From Fusibacter sp. 3D3 (GTDB lineage: Bacteria; Bacillota; Clostridia; Peptostreptococcales; Acidaminobacteraceae), in NCBI RefSeq assembly GCF_001748365.1, contig NZ_BDHH01000009.1, forward strand, positions 77,128-141,127: a stretch of 64,000 nucleotides of DNA, in the 5' to 3' direction. The notes below the pieces were generated by a model. That model was not told the DNA's origin, did not search any database, and saw only the letters and a list, made by a program, of their open reading frames with translations. The position numbers were made by a program, and so were the translations under genes. Positions within the stretch are counted from its first letter, which is position 1. Every line of letters begins with the position of its first letter. Positions 9,094 to 18,380 of the stretch are shown piece by piece.

Positions 9094-10274
9094 TATATTT
9101 CACCACTTTTTTTTAATGACTTAATAATTGAAATTACGTAATCAACATCTGCTTCACTTAAGTTCGTACTACATGGAATATTTAAAACTTTTTCAATATA
9201 ATATGAAGCCTTTTCAATTTTATAGCTTTGCTTATCTTTATACGGCATTTGTTGATGGATTAAACCCCAAATAGGTCTACTCTGAATTCCTTTTTCATTA
9301 AGTTTCACAATAAGGTCATCTCTGCCTATTCCGTATTCTTTGTCATCAATTATTAAAGAATAAAACCACTTATTGGATCTAGCTACTTTAACAAAATCTA
9401 TCATAATTAAACCCGCAACATTAGTCAACGCATGCTTGTATTTATCGTAATTACTTAACTTAATCTCAATAAATTTTTCTAATTGTTCGAGTTGTGCCAA
9501 TCCCAATGCAGCTTGTAAATTAGTCATTCGATAATTATATCCGACTTCATCATGAGTATAAAATAATTCATCACTTTTTGCCTGTGTTGTAAGATGTTTT
9601 GAGTGATCTAAAATATACTCATCATTTGAAACAATCATCCCACCACCACCAGTGGTAATAATTTTGTTTCCATTAAATGAAAATACACCTACATCCCCTA
9701 TTGTCCCTGCATATTTACCTTTGAATTTTCCTTCTGTATAATAAGTTCCAATTGCCTCTGTTGCATCTTCAATAATGGCTAAATTAAATTCTTTAGCTAT
9801 TTTTGTGATTTCCTCCATATTCGCCATGTTTCCAAAAACATGTACGACAATAATAGCTTTGATAATTTTTGAAGTCAATTTGTTCAATAAATGTCCTTCA
9901 ACAAAGTCACATTCCTCTGTACAAAATTTATAAAGTTTTCTAGGATCCATGCAGAGAGAATCATCACAATCCATAAATACGGGTTCCGCACCTATGTAAT
10001 TTACGGGATTGACTGCAGCTATAAAGGTTAACGTTGGCACAATCACCTCATCACCTCGATTAACTTTTAAAACCAATAAAGCCGTATGAATTCCAGCAGT
10101 TCCATTTTGACAAGATACGGCACCTTTTACATATAAATATTCAGCAATTTTTTCTTCAAACTGGTTCACATATGGTCCCCCAGTAGAAACCCACTCCGTT
10201 TTAACAGCATTAGAAACATACTCAAGTTCTTTTCCTTTCAAGTTTGGTACTGATAAAGGAATAAAATGTTCCAT
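9093..10274 (-). CDS. legC: LegC-type PLP-dependent sugar aminotransferase
   Basis: A DegT/DnrJ/EryC1-family aminotransferase expected to convert the 4-keto product of LegB into a 4-amino sugar using glutamate. Motifs: FIPLSVPNLKGKELEYV at the start, CQNGTAGIHTAL, PTLTFIAAVNPVNYIGAEPVFMDCD, IIEDATEAIGTYY, and the PLP-lysine segment FSFNGNKIITTGGGGM. The length (393 aa) is normal. I chose the ATG at 10274, preceded by GGGGGTGTGTTT, over the GTG two codons upstream. It is 11 bp after legB and overlaps the nucleotidyltransferase gene. The LegC call rests on family resemblance plus neighbours. Confidence 0.88.
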   Translation of the reverse strand: MEHFIPLSVPNLKGKELEYVSNAVKTEWVSTGGPYVNQFEEKIAEYLYVKGAVSCQNGTAGIHTALLVLKVNRGDEVIVPTLTFIAAVNPVNYIGAEPVFMDCDDSLCMDPRKLYKFCTEECDFVEGHLLNKLTSKIIKAIIVVHVFGNMANMEEITKIAKEFNLAIIEDATEAIGTYYTEGKFKGKYAGTIGDVGVFSFNGNKIITTGGGGMIVSNDEYILDHSKHLTTQAKSDELFYTHDEVGYNYRMTNLQAALGLAQLEQLEKFIEIKLSNYDKYKHALTNVAGLIMIDFVKVARSNKWFYSLIIDDKEYGIGRDDLIVKLNEKGIQSRPIWGLIHQQMPYKDKQSYKIEKASYYIEKVLNIPCSTNLSEADVDYVISIIKSLKKSGEI

Positions 10275-10285
10275 AAACACACCCC

Positions 10286-11263
10286 CTATATATTATAAAT
10301 ATCTATTTTATATTTATCTAAATTCTTTTCCATCCATTTTATTGTTTCATTAAGACCTGTTTCCAAAGTATATTGAGGTGTCCAATTAGTCAATAATTTG
10401 ATTTTTGCATTTGAACCTAATAATCTATTAACTTCGCTTTTTTCAGGTCTAAGACGTTGGTCATCGCAAATTATTTTTGCATTTGTATTAATTTGTCTAA
10501 TCATTTCATTTGCCAACTGTCCAATAGAAATTTCATCCTGCGTTGCAATATTAATCTCTTCACCAATAGTTTGCGCCGATTTCTCAATTTCTATAAATCC
10601 TCTAACGGTATCTTTTACATAGTTAAAATCTCTTGTTGGCGTTAAGCTCCCTAATTTAATTTCTGTCTTTCCTGAAAGTAACTGAGTAATAATAGTCGGA
10701 ATAACCGCCCTATTAGACTGTCTTGGTCCATAAGTATTAAATGGCCTAACAATTGTAATAGGCATATTAAAACTGCGATAGAATGATTCTGCAATTCTAT
10801 CTGCACCTATTTTTGTCGCAGAATATGGGGACTGTCCTTGAAAGGGATGTTTTTCATCAATTGGAACATACTGTGCAGTTCCATAAACCTCTGAGGTAGA
10901 AGTAACCAAAATTCTTGGCGTATCCAAGTCGCGTCCAGCTTGTAATATGTTTAAAGTCCCTTTGATATTGGTATCCACATATGAATCTGGAGAATGATAA
11001 CTAAATGGAATTGCAATCAATGCCGCTAAATGATAAACACATTCAATGCCTTTCATGGCTTCTCTGACCCCATTGGGATCTCTAATATCTCCTGCAAAAA
11101 TTTCAACTTGATTCAGTATATTTTGGGGTAAAGTATCAAGCCATCCCCAAGTGTTAAAAGAATTGTAGTACACAAAGGCTCTAATCTGATGACCTTGTGA
11201 AATCAACTCCTCTACCAAATGACTTCCGATAAACCCATCAGCTCCAGTAACTAGAATTTTCAT
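10286..11263 (-). CDS. legB: LegB-type NDP-N-acetylglucosamine 4,6-dehydratase
   Basis: A short-chain dehydrogenase/reductase-family sugar dehydratase (325 aa): N-terminal TGADGFIGSHL, HLAALIAIPFSYHSP, the TSTSEVYG triad region, the YSATK catalytic pair and RPFNTYGPRQS. The combination of IAIPFSYHSP and NTYGPRQSNRAVIPT is characteristic of LegB-like dehydratases acting on GDP- or UDP-GlcNAc. It makes the 4-keto-6-deoxy sugar used by the adjacent LegC. AAAGGAAGTGAGAGC precedes the ATG. It is the first gene of the legionaminic-type block, following the flippase gene by 27 bp. Confidence 0.9.
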   Translation of the reverse strand: MKILVTGADGFIGSHLVEELISQGHQIRAFVYYNSFNTWGWLDTLPQNILNQVEIFAGDIRDPNGVREAMKGIECVYHLAALIAIPFSYHSPDSYVDTNIKGTLNILQAGRDLDTPRILVTSTSEVYGTAQYVPIDEKHPFQGQSPYSATKIGADRIAESFYRSFNMPITIVRPFNTYGPRQSNRAVIPTIITQLLSGKTEIKLGSLTPTRDFNYVKDTVRGFIEIEKSAQTIGEEINIATQDEISIGQLANEMIRQINTNAKIICDDQRLRPEKSEVNRLLGSNAKIKLLTNWTPQYTLETGLNETIKWMEKNLDKYKIDIYNI

Positions 11264-11290
11264 GCTCTCACTTCCTTTTATAATATTAGT

Positions 11291-12733
11291 TTATTTTTTA
11301 CTCGAAAATTGCTGTTTTAACTTAATTACCGCTGTTTTAACTTCGCTTTTGTAGATGAATGACATCATCACTATACATACAACTAAAAATAGATATCTAA
11401 TTAAAATGGCATCATACAATTTTACAACACCAATTGTTATAATGACAGTTACAACAATTATTTTTAAAATGAATGCATCATCATATATTTTCTCTTTTAT
11501 TATTTTTTTACAATTAATCCAATGAAATAATACCAGGAATAAATAGCTTATGCAAGTTGTATAAGCCGCTGCAACATATCCGTATTTTGGAATAAACATA
11601 TAATTCAAAATATAATTTATACCTGCGGCCAAAATAGTTCCCACCGCAATTGGGATTGTTTTTTTATGATAAAGTTCTATACTTGAGTAATTACTATACA
11701 AATACTGAAAAAAAGCTCCAATAGCAATTGGCGCAACTACCCATTTTGCTTCCCAAAATGCTTCAGTTCCAAGTAGCTTTAAAACCTCAGGCGCAATTGA
11801 AACAAATAATATGGTTAACATTCCCATGCCAATATTGATTATTTTATTGGCTTTTTTAATTAACTCGTATCTCCCACTATGATATTCATTATAAAGCCAT
11901 GGAATCCATGCCTGTGCAATAGAATTAGTGAAAATAGATAATAGAATGGCATACGAATAACCAAAACTATATATTCCCAGTGCAGAACTTCCAGAAAATT
12001 TTGTAATCATAATTCTATCAATTTGTGTTAAAACAACTATTGCAAGTGCATGAGGAATCATCGGAATCGAAATTTTTAAGGCATAAGACCAATAGGTTAA
12101 ATTAATACGCTTTCCTTCAATAAATATTTTAACATAAAAAACAATGCCAATGAGAAACATCGGCAATATTATCCCAATAATTCTTCCTAAATACCGTTGT
12201 TCGTTGAATATAAAAATAAAAATGAGTGAAAACCCAACTACACCAATCGTATTAATGTATGTAATCGTGATGTTTTCCTTATATTTGAAGCAGAATCTAT
12301 ATTTGGTTTGCATGTAATCAACCGAAGGTACTATAAGTAGATATAAGAACAAAATAATTACAAGAAATTGTTCCATATTCATTAATATCGCAAGTTGTTT
12401 ACTTAATAGTACCGCGAAAATAAAAATGAGTAAAGCAAAGCCACTACTCAACGTCTGCATTGATAATACATACTCATTAAATTGTTCTTTAAAGTCTATA
12501 TTGGCTCTTCCGAAGCTATAAGAAAGACAGAGACCTGTAAAAATAGCAAATAAGCTCATCCATGCCGTAAAATTACTTGCTTTTCCATAATCAGAAGTCG
12601 TTAAGATTCGAGTAAAAATCGGCGCTGTCAAAATACTCACAGAACGAATAATCACGTTTGAAATCGTATACCAGACGCCTGATTTGAAGGCTTCTCTATT
12701 TTTTCTTTCACCAGATTCTACATTAGTTTCCAT
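11291..12733 (-). CDS. Wzx-type polysaccharide flippase
   Basis: A 480 aa integral membrane protein of the MOP/MATE superfamily with about 12-14 predicted hydrophobic segments. The N-terminus (SGVWYTISNVIIRSVSILTAPIFTRIL) is typical of Wzx/RfbX lipid-linked oligosaccharide translocases, as is the PMIPHALAIVVLTQIDRIMI segment in the middle. It would move undecaprenyl-linked repeat units across the membrane. The ribosome site is weak. It lies between an acyltransferase and the sugar-nucleotide genes, as expected in a Wzx/Wzy-dependent locus. Confidence 0.9.
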   Translation of the reverse strand: METNVESGERKNREAFKSGVWYTISNVIIRSVSILTAPIFTRILTTSDYGKASNFTAWMSLFAIFTGLCLSYSFGRANIDFKEQFNEYVLSMQTLSSGFALLIFIFAVLLSKQLAILMNMEQFLVIILFLYLLIVPSVDYMQTKYRFCFKYKENITITYINTIGVVGFSLIFIFIFNEQRYLGRIIGIILPMFLIGIVFYVKIFIEGKRINLTYWSYALKISIPMIPHALAIVVLTQIDRIMITKFSGSSALGIYSFGYSYAILLSIFTNSIAQAWIPWLYNEYHSGRYELIKKANKIINIGMGMLTILFVSIAPEVLKLLGTEAFWEAKWVVAPIAIGAFFQYLYSNYSSIELYHKKTIPIAVGTILAAGINYILNYMFIPKYGYVAAAYTTCISYLFLVLFHWINCKKIIKEKIYDDAFILKIIVVTVIITIGVVKLYDAILIRYLFLVVCIVMMSFIYKSEVKTAVIKLKQQFSSKK

Positions 12734-12751
12734 CTATGCTCCTAAAAATTC

Positions 12752-13456
12752 TTATACAATAATATCTTGTACTTCACTAATAGTCATCTCATTTAAGTCA
12801 CTACTAAAAAATATATGATTCTTTCTTATTTTATTCAAATCCCATTCCCACCATTTAAGTGCCTCTAAAAATTCAATCACTTCATCTACAAATCTTTTTT
12901 TAATAATCTTTGCAGGATTTCCAACCGCTATGCTATATCGCGGTATATTTTTTGTAACTACCGTTCCTGCACCTATAATACTGCCCCTGCCAATCGTTAC
13001 TCCTGACAGTAAAGTGACATTTGATCCGATCCACACATCATCTTCAATTAAAATACTGCCTTTAGAAACTGCATCGTCCTTAAATGACGTCTTAAATATA
13101 GAGTGATTTATAGCAAAAGTCGTTGGTCTATTGTGATTGTGATTAAATTCCTGAATAGAAACATTTTGTGCAATTGAAGTGAATGCGCCTATTTTAATAC
13201 TATTTACTTCAGCGTGGAGTATGGTCCCTGGTCCAGATATAGAGGTAAACCTTCCGATGCTAATATCACCATAACAAAATACGTTTTCTATAGAAACGCC
13301 TTCATCGACGTTTGTTAAATGCAGTTTTGAGTTTATTATTTTAATTTCCTCTCCTGATGAATTAAGCCTTCTGACTGATAAATTGATTTGAGACTTAAAA
13401 TCAATAACAATCCCCTTTTTCTTTAGCAAAAATCTTTTTACTACTTGCTTAAACAT
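12752..13456 (-). CDS. Hexapeptide-repeat acyltransferase
   Basis: A 234 aa left-handed beta-helix protein related to CatB/WcaF-type acetyltransferases. Hexapeptide turns begin around residue 60 and the acetyl-CoA-binding region is IEDDVWIGSNVTLLSGVTIGRGSIIGAGTVVTKNIP, followed by the SIAVGNPAKIIKKRF tail. The catalytic His is probably in QEFNHNHNRPTTF. Its role is most likely O-acetylation of a repeat-unit sugar, inferred from position among transferases. The acceptor is unknown. Confidence 0.85.
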   Translation of the reverse strand: MFKQVVKRFLLKKKGIVIDFKSQINLSVRRLNSSGEEIKIINSKLHLTNVDEGVSIENVFCYGDISIGRFTSISGPGTILHAEVNSIKIGAFTSIAQNVSIQEFNHNHNRPTTFAINHSIFKTSFKDDAVSKGSILIEDDVWIGSNVTLLSGVTIGRGSIIGAGTVVTKNIPRYSIAVGNPAKIIKKRFVDEVIEFLEALKWWEWDLNKIRKNHIFFSSDLNEMTISEVQDIIV

Positions 13457-13467
13457 TAGACCACATC

Positions 13468-15051
13468 CTACTCTATTATTGATTCATACCTAGCGTAAGC
13501 ATCATAAAAAAACGACTCAAGTATATCCATCTGCTTCAAATACGCCTCACTCACAACAGCATTTCTCAAGAAAATATTTTCACCTTCAGTCAAAAGATAC
13601 CTAAGTTTGATTTCTCTTCCGGCCTCTTTAACTGCTGCAATATAAGCTGCACACGATTTTATATTTTCAATCGTTCCAAAATTTGAAATCATTTTAGGAA
13701 GATCTTCAAGTGAATTAACTTTTGTAATGCCTTCTATTAATGAAAATGGAACTTCTCCAAAAACTAATGCCTTTTTCCCAAGCATTGCCGTTTCATAAGC
13801 ACTTGACCCGGTAATTGTTATAACGCCCTCAGCTTTTAGTATCCAAGGTTTAGGATCATCATAATAATTTATAGACACAACCTTAACATTCGGTAATTTA
13901 GAAATAGTTCTATAAAACTGTACAGATCTTTCACCAAGCATAGATTGATGTTCCTTAACGTATAAATACCATCCAATCGGTAAAGATTTTGATATTTCCT
14001 CTATTACAAATTGTTCATTTACAAATAGAGGCGCCTTTACGAAAGTTGTTGATTCAGGAATCAAATGCAATGGCATATAAACATATCGTTCGCCTTCAAC
14101 AGGATCACTGAAATATTTATTTTTACCTAGTAGCTTATGTTTCAATAGTTCAACCTTAAAATAAAAAAGAACATATTTTAATGAATCTGGATATAATATT
14201 TTATTTTTTATTTTAAGTCCACGATTACCACTAAATATGTCTTGATCCCAAAAGTAAATTATTTTACCGATAAGAGTCTTAATGGTTTTAACTATAGGAT
14301 CTCTTTTGTACTGTGCCGTAATGGTATTTCTAAATTCTTGAGGCATAATTGAAATTTGACTCCTAAAATTGTTAACGTAGTTTATTTCTTCAACTAGCGC
14401 TTCATTTGATGAATTATAACAGTTCTCATAAATCGTTCTAAAATAGTCATCAATGCCAATTCCCATATTAAATGTCGGATATTTATGTTGTTCATATCTT
14501 GGGTGCTCAAATGTAATATATGGTATATTTTGCGCATATGCTACTTCATTTATTATCGTCCTTGGTAGCTCTGCATCGTCTAAGTCAATAATAACATCTG
14601 GTTTGAATTCTTCGAAAATATCAATTACCCTTTTATAATTTAACTGAAGCCAATACATTTGCTGTTCGTACGTAAAATCACTATAATAACTTCTATCGTG
14701 ATAGTAGTTTGTTGTAAATTGAGAGGACATTAATTGCATATTAAGTTTTTTAAAATGGCAGTAAGTTTTTTCTACATAAGACATATAATTTTTATCAACT
14801 TTTGGCGAATTCATATTATCACTAAACGTCCTTGCAATATCCTTAACGTCGTACAGATCTATATTTTTCATATCCAAAAATCTATAGTATGTTGACTCAT
14901 TTAGATAACATTTATTGTACATGCACTCTGCTGGCATAAAAAAAAATGCTGCAACAGTGTTGTCTTCCTTCCATTTTTCTGCGAGAAAATACAATGGATA
15001 TGAGTATGTTTCTTTGCATAAAAGTAAAATTCTTTTATTTTTAAAAGACAT
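13468..15051 (-). CDS. Capsule-transferase-like (GT-B/Kdo-transferase-like) protein
   Basis: The 527 aa soluble protein has no recognisable signal peptide. Its C-terminal half (about 330-480) carries the pattern of Capsule_synth/KpsS-like proteins: YMPLHLIPESTT, a WYLYVKEHQSMLG segment with a conserved Lys-Glu-His, then GVITITGSSAYETAMLGKKALVFG, a nucleotide-sugar-binding-like motif. The N-terminal half has a second Rossmann-like region with PDVIIDLDDAELPR. Proteins of this shape transfer CMP-activated ulosonic sugars, so a legionaminyltransferase role is attractive here. This is inference; the sequence shows only a distant family pattern. Confidence 0.65.
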   Translation of the reverse strand: MSFKNKRILLLCKETYSYPLYFLAEKWKEDNTVAAFFFMPAECMYNKCYLNESTYYRFLDMKNIDLYDVKDIARTFSDNMNSPKVDKNYMSYVEKTYCHFKKLNMQLMSSQFTTNYYHDRSYYSDFTYEQQMYWLQLNYKRVIDIFEEFKPDVIIDLDDAELPRTIINEVAYAQNIPYITFEHPRYEQHKYPTFNMGIGIDDYFRTIYENCYNSSNEALVEEINYVNNFRSQISIMPQEFRNTITAQYKRDPIVKTIKTLIGKIIYFWDQDIFSGNRGLKIKNKILYPDSLKYVLFYFKVELLKHKLLGKNKYFSDPVEGERYVYMPLHLIPESTTFVKAPLFVNEQFVIEEISKSLPIGWYLYVKEHQSMLGERSVQFYRTISKLPNVKVVSINYYDDPKPWILKAEGVITITGSSAYETAMLGKKALVFGEVPFSLIEGITKVNSLEDLPKMISNFGTIENIKSCAAYIAAVKEAGREIKLRYLLTEGENIFLRNAVVSEAYLKQMDILESFFYDAYARYESIIE

Positions 15052-15067
15052 AGATAACTCCTTTATC

Positions 15068-16036
15068 TCAATAACTTGAACGAATTTTCTTTAACTTGAC
15101 AAAATATTTATAGAGATTCAACATTATGAGAATTGCTTTAATTTTATCTCTTTGATTGACATCTTCAGCCTTTATATATGACAAACAGTTTTTTGAAATG
15201 ATTTTTCTATATTCACGGTAAGTTTTTTTCCCAAATTCGTCTTTCATTTCAGAAAGACTAGTACATGTATTAATCATAACTGTCATAAAAAGAGTATTAG
15301 CTTTTAATGCTAAATTAGGATAATTTATCTCCATAAACTCTTTCCAAAGCTTTGTCGCTTCAACCATATCCAGTTTTCTATAATTAAAATTTGATCTAGT
15401 AAGACTCTCACTTTCTTGACTATAAAAATATAAAGCTGAACTGTTATAGGTTATATTTGAGGCTAAATGAAACAACTGATGAATGATAAACATATCCTCA
15501 TTATAATGTTCAAGATCAAATCTTAAATGATCAAACAGTCTTTTTCTATACAATTTTCCCCAAGGAACACAGAGTTCATGGTCTGTAAGCAACCATTCTA
15601 AAACTTCTTCACTTGTCATTTCAATAAAATTAGTTTTATTAGGATAAGTTTTCAGATCCTCAATTGATTTGAATTTAATTGAATTACAGATACTGATATC
15701 GGCATTTCCCTGTTCTAAGTCTGAATACAATGTCCTGATCATATTTGAATCAACAAAATCATCACTATCGATAAACATCACAAATTCACCACAACAAATA
15801 TCTAAGCCACTATTTCGTGCAGCAGACGGTCCCTTATTATTTTGATGCACCACTTTAATTTTATCATTGCTTAAAGCATACGTCTCGCAAATACTTGGAG
15901 AATTATCTGTGGATCCATCATTTATTAATATAATTTCAAAGTTACTAAAGCTTTGATCAATAATGCTATCTAAACATCTTTCTAAATATTTTTCAACATT
16001 ATATACAGGTATTATAATACTTACCAATTTGTCCAA
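15068..16036 (-). CDS. Family 2 glycosyltransferase
   Basis: A 322 aa inverting GT-A enzyme: VSIIIPVYNVEKYLERCLDSI at the N-terminus, ILINDGSTDNS, NKGPSAARNSGL and the DxD motif FIDSDDFVD near residue 95. The C-terminal half is helical and lacks membrane segments. It starts with TTG at 16036, since no ATG fits; GATGAGGTGAAAAACAA precedes it. It probably adds one sugar of the repeat unit; donor and acceptor are unknown. Confidence 0.9.
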   Translation of the reverse strand: MDKLVSIIIPVYNVEKYLERCLDSIIDQSFSNFEIILINDGSTDNSPSICETYALSNDKIKVVHQNNKGPSAARNSGLDICCGEFVMFIDSDDFVDSNMIRTLYSDLEQGNADISICNSIKFKSIEDLKTYPNKTNFIEMTSEEVLEWLLTDHELCVPWGKLYRKRLFDHLRFDLEHYNEDMFIIHQLFHLASNITYNSSALYFYSQESESLTRSNFNYRKLDMVEATKLWKEFMEINYPNLALKANTLFMTVMINTCTSLSEMKDEFGKKTYREYRKIISKNCLSYIKAEDVNQRDKIKAILIMLNLYKYFVKLKKIRSSY

Positions 16037-16063
16037 TTGTTTTTCACCTCATCAGATGCTATT

Positions 16064-17158
16064 TTACAAGTCTTTTGTAACACTTTTAATAATTTTTAAA
16101 TATTCATCTTTGTAATACTCATCTGGCTCCAAATATGCACCTTCACCCCATTCATTCCAAGCATTAACATATACAAATCCATATTCGTTGTGTAAGTGTA
16201 AATTGGTTTTAATCTGAATAAGATTTTTGTGAAATTCTTTGGGAGAAGCATTTATATACTCAAATCCTTTGTGTTTTCGTCTTGGAGTATTATCCCACAT
16301 TGGGAGGGTACACGGAATGACAGGTTTATTCTTATATTTAAGTTTTTTCCAATTGACTTTATAAATATCTCGTATATCAAAAGTTCGTTCCAATATTTCT
16401 TTTTTGAAAATGATATTATAATTTTGCCTTATCCAAGTTAAAAAATTGTATTTAACCGTTTGAAAAGGTGTCACCCTGTGCTTGAGGGAAAAACCAGGTT
16501 CAAAATTGTAATATGCGTCAATAAGATTTTCTCTTGTTTCAAGCTTTCCATTTGTATTTCCAGAAATGATAAATACACCAGAAAATCCACTTGAGATAGC
16601 CATTTCATTCCAAACAGAAATCATATTATTTAGCTTTTCGATATCATAAGATCTGTATATATTGATCATCGGTTTGTTATCGACTTTAATATATCTCTTA
16701 TCTTTAAAAAAAGGGAGTAAATAATTAAAATGTTCTCTCCACTGTTTATCTTCGCCATATTCCTGCTCCATGAGCACTTCTGATTCAAGTCCATACCATG
16801 TTTTGGTCCAAGTTTCGTTTGCCCAACAAATACAGTAGTTTGTATCTATATCTTTATTTTCCAATAATATTTCCATTGGTCTATGCAAAAGCTGTTTTCC
16901 TAAAAACCAATAATGATATATACAAAAGCCATAAACACCATTTTCTTTAGCTATCTTAGCTTGCCATTTCCAAGTGTTTGCACCGTCATTTAGCAAATCA
17001 TAATAATTATTATCTAAAGGTTTTCTGGGTTGATAATGCCCCTCATAAAGAGCTTTAGCAGATCTGACCGCTTCCCATTCGGTATACCCTTCTCCCCACC
17101 ATTTATTATTTTCTTCAATTTCATGGTATTGTGGTAGATAAAGTCCTAATATTTTCAT
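16064..17158 (-). CDS. WbsX-type glycosyltransferase / GH99-like domain protein
   Basis: A 364 aa protein with the WbsX family signature: ILGLYLPQYHEIEENNKWWG, GYTEWEAVRSAKALYEGHYQPR, GVYGFCIYHYWF, CWANETWTKTW and the end motif YVNAWNEWGEGAYLEPD. Members occur in O-antigen and rhamnose-rich glycan loci and have a GH99-like fold; the reaction is poorly defined. I chose the ATG at 17158 (GTAGGAGAAGTGAAG before it) rather than the GTG two codons upstream. It overlaps the end of the upstream polymerase gene by 38 bp, which suggests coupled translation. Confidence 0.88.
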   Translation of the reverse strand: MKILGLYLPQYHEIEENNKWWGEGYTEWEAVRSAKALYEGHYQPRKPLDNNYYDLLNDGANTWKWQAKIAKENGVYGFCIYHYWFLGKQLLHRPMEILLENKDIDTNYCICWANETWTKTWYGLESEVLMEQEYGEDKQWREHFNYLLPFFKDKRYIKVDNKPMINIYRSYDIEKLNNMISVWNEMAISSGFSGVFIISGNTNGKLETRENLIDAYYNFEPGFSLKHRVTPFQTVKYNFLTWIRQNYNIIFKKEILERTFDIRDIYKVNWKKLKYKNKPVIPCTLPMWDNTPRRKHKGFEYINASPKEFHKNLIQIKTNLHLHNEYGFVYVNAWNEWGEGAYLEPDEYYKDEYLKIIKSVTKDL

Positions 17159-18347
17159 CTTCACTTCTCCTACTGTTTTTTATACATTGCCCTATCGAAT
17201 ACCAAAATAGAGGTGCTAATACTTGAAAGGCAAATACATTTGAACCAATTGCCTGTACTAAAAACACAATTATTATACCAACTTCCATGTGTTTTACATG
17301 TTCTGATTTTATGCCATTAAACAAAGCTAAAAAAACTATTAGGCCAAATAAAACACACCCTATAAGTCCTACTTCACATAGCATTTTCACATATGAACTA
17401 TCAAATACTCCAATATTTCCAAACAAAGCAGACTCATGATTCATAGATCCAAGACCTTTTCCAATAACCAAATTATTAACACTATTAATTCCATCGATCC
17501 AGTTATATGCTCTTTCATTAACTGCTGAGCTCATCGTGTTTATTCTTCTAATCATCGCATTAAATGCATCATTAAAAAATAAGTTGAGACATATCATTCC
17601 ACCGACTAAGGTAAAAATTTCTGCTAAAAAATGAATTTCCCTTAGCTTTTTTAATTTTAAGTAAAACAAATAATGAAAATACACCAGCACAATTGCAAAA
17701 GCCAGCCATGCTGATCGTCTACTACTAAGAATCAGGCAAATCAACCCAAATATAAAAAAAAGTAAATCTTTAATCTTCTTTTTTTCACCCACTTGCAGAA
17801 AAGAATAAAGCAACGCAATGGTGGATAATGTTCCTACTGCTGTAACACCATAAAAAGATTGTAAAGCTTGCCTTATCCAACCCATTTTATAGTTGCTTGA
17901 AAAACCATGGTAGACCAAGTAATGTCCATAAAATTGTGGCGCCCATATATAAAGAATCAGTCCAATGAACAAACTATAATAAATTGCATCAACAGTGTAT
18001 TTTGTAAATAATTTAGCTTCATTTTTTGTATTCTTAAGAAAATAGAATAAAATTGGCAAAATAGAGTAAGCTATCTCAGTTAAATAAACCTTCATGGGTA
18101 ACATCCCTTTTGGGAACCACAGAATTGTTAATATATTGTATAATATATATATTACAACCAAAACATCGGCATAGTTTCTAATAATTTGTTTTTTTACAAC
18201 CAATTTTAGAATAAGATATAACATAAATAAAGAGGCAAATGTTCCCACTTTCACATCTGCGAAAAAAAGTGAAAGTGTATATACGAAAAATAAAAAAAAG
18301 TAGTATTTCACACCCGTATCATGTGTTTTTTTCCATCTAATTATCAT
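17121..18347 (-). CDS. Wzy-like polysaccharide polymerase (O-antigen ligase superfamily)
   Basis: A 408 aa membrane protein with about 10-12 hydrophobic segments. The region RAYNWIDGINSVNNLVIGKGLGSMN, followed by SYVKMLCEVGLIG, is the Wzy_C/O-antigen-ligase loop-and-helix pattern. In a Wzx/Wzy system it would polymerise repeat units on the outer face of the membrane. GGAGGTATAA precedes the ATG. It is one of three proteins of this superfamily in the locus; its position among the glycosyltransferases makes it the best polymerase candidate. Confidence 0.85.
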   Translation of the reverse strand: MIIRWKKTHDTGVKYYFFLFFVYTLSLFFADVKVGTFASLFMLYLILKLVVKKQIIRNYADVLVVIYILYNILTILWFPKGMLPMKVYLTEIAYSILPILFYFLKNTKNEAKLFTKYTVDAIYYSLFIGLILYIWAPQFYGHYLVYHGFSSNYKMGWIRQALQSFYGVTAVGTLSTIALLYSFLQVGEKKKIKDLLFFIFGLICLILSSRRSAWLAFAIVLVYFHYLFYLKLKKLREIHFLAEIFTLVGGMICLNLFFNDAFNAMIRRINTMSSAVNERAYNWIDGINSVNNLVIGKGLGSMNHESALFGNIGVFDSSYVKMLCEVGLIGCVLFGLIVFLALFNGIKSEHVKHMEVGIIIVFLVQAIGSNVFAFQVLAPLFWYSIGQCIKNSRRSEDENIRTLSTTIP

Positions 18348-18380
18348 TTATACCTCCAAACACTCTTATATCAATGTAAC

